Source: Cytophagaceae bacterium (lineage in GTDB: Bacteria; Bacteroidota; Bacteroidia; Cytophagales; Spirosomataceae). From it: 64,000 nucleotides of DNA. The translations under genes were made by a program, and so were the position numbers. Shown here in pieces: positions 62,024 through 64,000 of the stretch. The stretch lies in the NCBI GenBank assembly GCA_027486845.1, contig JAIXOL010000051.1:37607-101606 (forward strand). Reading direction: 5' to 3'. The number at the start of each line of letters is the position of its first letter. Position 1 is the stretch's first letter. The notes under the pieces were generated by a model. That model saw only the letters and a program-made list of their open reading frames with translations. It had not been told where the DNA came from and made no database searches.

Positions 62024-62563
62024 ATGAAAGTCGAAAGTGCAAAGCAAGATAAAACCTCGATGACATTAATCAATGTTGTGTCGATAGCAGTGCCGTTGGT
62101 TGTGGCAATTTTGTTAGGAATTAGACAAAAAGTAGACCTAGGTGAGTGGACAAAGGTTCTTCCACATGTGATTGGAGGAATAAATACACTTACTTCAATC
62201 TCCTTGATTTATGGTTTATTTTTAATCAAGCAAAAACAAATTGAGCGTCATAGAAAAGTAATGACTTTAGCGTTTTCGTTTGGTGGAGTGTTTTTGGTTT
62301 GTTATGTACTTTATCATTTAACCAATCCATCAACGAGCTATGGTGGCGAAGGATTCGTCAGATATTTTTATTATTTTATCCTCATAAGTCATATTTTGTT
62401 ATCATTGGTAGTATTACCTTTGGTTTTGAGAGCGTACTTTTTTGCTTGGGTAGGAGAATTTGAATTACATCGAAAATTGACAAAATATGCCTTTCCGATT
62501 TGGTTGTATGTTTCGATAACTGGAGTAATTGCATATTTGATGATTAAACCTTATTATGTTTAA
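62024..62563 (+). CDS. DUF420 membrane protein
   Basis: 179 residues with about five TM helices (LINVVSIAVPLVVAILLGIR, VIGGINTLTSISLIYGLFLIK, LAFSFGGVFLVCYVLYHL, VRYFYYFILISHILLSLVVLPLVL, YAFPIWLYVSITGVIAYLMI). Conserved NTLTSISLIYGLFLIKQKQIERHRKVM, YGGEGFVRYFYYFILISHILLS and HRKLTKYAFPIWLYVSITGVIAYLMIK match the DUF420 family, which is found next to oxidase/SCO genes. It has conserved His residues and may bind copper or heme during oxidase assembly; this is inference from context. Confidence 0.88.
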   Translation: MKVESAKQDKTSMTLINVVSIAVPLVVAILLGIRQKVDLGEWTKVLPHVIGGINTLTSISLIYGLFLIKQKQIERHRKVMTLAFSFGGVFLVCYVLYHLTNPSTSYGGEGFVRYFYYFILISHILLSLVVLPLVLRAYFFAWVGEFELHRKLTKYAFPIWLYVSITGVIAYLMIKPYYV

Positions 62564-62580
62564 ACTTTAGGTAGAAGGTT

Positions 62581-62826
62581 ATGAAAAAAATCGTTGCGTT
62601 TTTTATAGTATTCTTTTTAAGTCAAACTTTGACTTTTGCACAGTGTGCGATGTGCCGTGCTTCGGTAGGAAGTAATTTGAGCGAAGGACGTGGAGTAATT
62701 GGCACAGGTATTAATGATGGTATTTTATTGATGTTGGTGTTTACTTATCTTTCTGTTCCAACTGTAATGTATGTTTGGTTTAAAACAGCAAGAAAAGAAA
62801 TGCGTCTGAAAATGGGACAACAGTAA
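62581..62826 (+). CDS. Small membrane protein with CxxC, end of the cox cluster
   Basis: 81 residues. A signal-like TM (KKIVAFFIVFFLSQTLTFAQ) is followed by CAMC (residues 22-25), then GEGRGVIGTGINDGILLMLVFTYLSVPTVMYVWF (second TM). The family occurs in Bacteroidota at the end of cytochrome oxidase loci, with no known role; a CxxC near the outer face could take part in copper or thiol handling. Strong terminator 20 bases downstream, so this closes the operon. Confidence 0.75.
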   Translation: MKKIVAFFIVFFLSQTLTFAQCAMCRASVGSNLSEGRGVIGTGINDGILLMLVFTYLSVPTVMYVWFKTARKEMRLKMGQQ

Positions 62827-62845
62827 ATCAATAATTTTATAGATT

Positions 62846-62890
62846 AAGAGCGATTATTAGATTAAAATCTGATAATCGCTCTTTTTTTTT
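62846..62890 (+). terminator. Terminator of the respiratory operon
   Basis: AAGAGCGATTAT (62846-62857) pairs with ATAATCGCTCTT (62872-62883), with extended weaker pairing inside, followed by TTTTTTT. Classical and strong. Confidence 0.9.
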
Positions 62891-62966
62891 CATCACTAAA
62901 AAAATACCATTCGTCAATATTATTGACCGTTTAATCATTTTCTTGGTGTTTTTTTTTGGTAATTTC

Positions 62967-62998
62967 TTGCAAATAAATGATGAGAGTTATTAGTTTTG
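62967..62998 (+). promoter_or_regulatory. Promoter of the small exported-protein/immunity-like pair
   Basis: TTG (62967-62969), a 21-base spacer and TAGTTTTG (62991-62998), 38 bases before the ATG at 63036. The spacer is slightly long, but the -7 element is exact. Confidence 0.5.
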
Positions 62999-63035
62999 TC
63001 GCAAACATAAATCCAAAACACAAAATCTTCCCGCA

Positions 63036-63457
63036 ATGAAAAAACTGTACTCAATTTTTGCTTTTACGTTTCTGCTAAATTTTTTCGCTTGTTTGCATTG
63101 GTCTTTCGCAGATGAAAACCTGCCTAAAGATGCTTTGCCAGTTTCAAGACCTAAACCTGTTTTCAAGGTTCCATTTAAACCTTTACCGTTTAAAACACCT
63201 CTTCCAAATTCCGTTCCATCAGAGTCTCCCGAAGGCACGTAGGGGGCTCTGAGGGCAAGGGTTTTGGCGGAAAAGGAGTAAAAATATTCTCCAAAAAACT
63301 TAGACCAATGCCTCAGAGTCCCGTGAAAAACGGAGACTCTGAGGGAACGAAAAATATTTCAAAGTCAAATATTTCAGATTGGACGATAGATGTAATAAAT
63401 GATGCTAAACTCACACCTATTGTTAAACAAAAAGGTATTGAAATTAAATTTAGATAA
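63036..63457 (+). pseudogene. Frameshifted small exported protein (possible toxin remnant)
   Basis: From ATG at 63036 the first frame reads a signal peptide (MKKLYSIFAFTFLLNFFAC) and a Pro/Lys-rich stretch (PVSRPKPVFKVPFKPLPFK), then stops at 63242 (TAG). A different frame, open from 63194, continues GGSEGKGFGGKGVKIFSKKLRP... to NISDWTIDVINDAKLTPIVKQKGIEIKFR and ends at TAA 63455-63457, only 2 bases before the next gene. One deleted base (or two inserted) near the TAGGGGG run would join both as one ~140-residue protein. A real frameshift or a sequencing error in the homopolymer are both possible. Hairpins 63219-63252 and 63311-63344 lie in this region. Next to the immunity-like gene, it may be the tail of a toxin; that is a guess from arrangement. 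Confidence 0.55.
63219..63344. repeat. Two related hairpins inside the frameshifted gene
   Basis: Hairpin 1: TCAGAGTCTCCC (63219-63230) with GGGGGCTCTGA (63242-63252), partial pairing. Hairpin 2: CCTCAGAGTC-CCG (63311-63323) with CGG-A-GACTCTGAGG (63331-63344), near-perfect. Both carry CTCAGAGTC/GACTCTGAG, so they are copies of one palindromic unit, inserted or expanded in the reading frame. Confidence 0.65.
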
Positions 63458-63459
63458 AA

Positions 63460-63861
63460 ATGATAAGTAATGAATCTTATTTTAAATTAATTGATGGATT
63501 AGAATTAATGTCACTTGGTGCTCTATGGTATAAAACGGATGACCATATATTGTACAGTTTTCCGAAACATTATTCGGAAAATTATCAAGGACGAATAGAA
63601 TTATTTTGCCTTGTGTTGAGACGTTTAATGGAAGAACACAAAGTTTGTTTGGATAAAAACGGAGAGCTTTTGCAAGGTACAATAGACGAACAATTAGCAT
63701 TATTCAAAAATGCTTTTCCAGAGGAAGAACGAATGAAAGAGATAGACCATTATTGGTGGTATTTGGATGATTGTCCAGCTACTGCCGTATGGATACTTGA
63801 TAGAGAAATAGAAGGCTTTACAACGCCAGCAGGAAAGGGAAAATTCTATTTTTGGACTTAG
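63460..63861 (+). CDS. DUF596-like small protein (possible immunity protein)
   Basis: 133 residues, no signal peptide, so cytosolic. Sequence traits: LDKNGELLQGTIDEQLALFKNAFPEEERMKEIDHYWWYLDDCPATAVWILDREIEGFTTPAGKGKFYFWT. The W(W/F)xLDxCPAxAVWI segment and the preceding G-x-I/E-Q-L/F-x-x-x-F/W-P pattern match my recollection of DUF596, a small family often found with secreted polymorphic-toxin genes. Database confirmation is needed. It begins 2 bases after the frameshifted exported gene, an operon arrangement as in toxin/immunity pairs. Codon and base use look like the host. Confidence 0.6.
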   Translation: MISNESYFKLIDGLELMSLGALWYKTDDHILYSFPKHYSENYQGRIELFCLVLRRLMEEHKVCLDKNGELLQGTIDEQLALFKNAFPEEERMKEIDHYWWYLDDCPATAVWILDREIEGFTTPAGKGKFYFWT

Positions 63862-63880
63862 TTTTTTTCGTTTTCACCCG

Positions 63881-63931
63881 TTGGTCGAGATTTATAATCT
63901 TCGACCAATGAGCAGTGGATTTGTAATCCAC
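63881..63931. repeat. Tandem palindromes with TTTRTAATC core
   Basis: TTGGTCGAGATT/AATCTTCGACCAA (63881-63908) is followed directly by GTGGAT-TTGTA-ATCCAC (63915-63931). The two share the core (G)GATTT(A/G)TAATC(C). They lie after the immunity-like gene and look like a REP pair; a remnant of the same core is at 42163-42182. Confidence 0.55.
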
Positions 63932-64000
63932 GTACTGTAAACAGGTAAAAGTTTTAAACAAATATAAAAAAGTCTATTTTTGGAGAAAAAAACTAAAATG

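Noticed and set aside
1..64000. tRNA, rRNA or transposase genes
   Set aside because: No T-arm (GGTTCGANNCC) context, rRNA-like stretches or transposase motifs were seen on either strand by reading; a covariance-model search would be needed to be certain.

Overview
This window is an AT-rich chromosome segment from a member of the Bacteroidota, most likely a Cytophagales bacterium (Spirosomaceae-like, for example near Emticicia). The evidence is a fused SecDF, an Alternative Complex III plus cytochrome c oxidase supercluster, GIN-domain and TSP3-OmpA proteins, many lipoprotein, Tat and Sec-exported proteins, no obvious Shine-Dalgarno sequences, and promoters of the Bacteroidota form TTG/TTTG-N18..21-TAnnTTTG. 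The species is inferred, not proven. I saw no rRNA, tRNA, CRISPR array, transposase, integrase or prophage.

Bases 1-45400 are an ordinary chromosomal mosaic of short transcription units on both strands. They encode NAD synthesis (nadA), a divergent trehalase-family lipoprotein, an exported rhodanese, a TSP3/OmpA outer-membrane protein, oligopeptidase B, an M28 aminopeptidase, ComM/YifB, an exported thioredoxin, a dienelactone-hydrolase-like protein, a Tat-exported PLP enzyme and an acyl-CoA dehydrogenase under a striking palindromic operator/promoter. Next come a GMC flavoprotein with its gluconate-dehydrogenase-type subunit 3, an SDR with an altered catalytic motif, a serine hydrolase, YebC, DNA polymerase IV, a giant kinase/M23/aminotransferase fusion, SecDF, an AraC regulator, Kup, a MATE pump, RNase HII and AlkA.

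Bases 45500-62890 are one co-directional respiratory block. actABCDEF (Alternative Complex III, quinol:cytochrome c oxidoreductase) is followed by coxB, coxA, heme A synthase, heme O synthase, two subunit-III-like proteins, subunit IV, a SCO1 copper chaperone, a DUF420 membrane protein and a small CxxC membrane protein. A strong terminator closes the block. The order lets a single transcript build the whole quinol-to-oxygen segment, including heme A synthesis and CuA assembly. A near-consensus promoter lies directly upstream of actA.

Bases 62900-64000 hold a probably frameshifted small exported-protein gene that carries two related hairpins inside its reading frame. It sits 2 bases upstream of a small cytosolic protein resembling a DUF596-type (possible immunity) protein, and the pair looks like the remnant of a toxin/immunity module. 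Several families of intergenic palindromes, one with a GGTTTGCAAACC-type core, recur across the window and look like REP-type elements.
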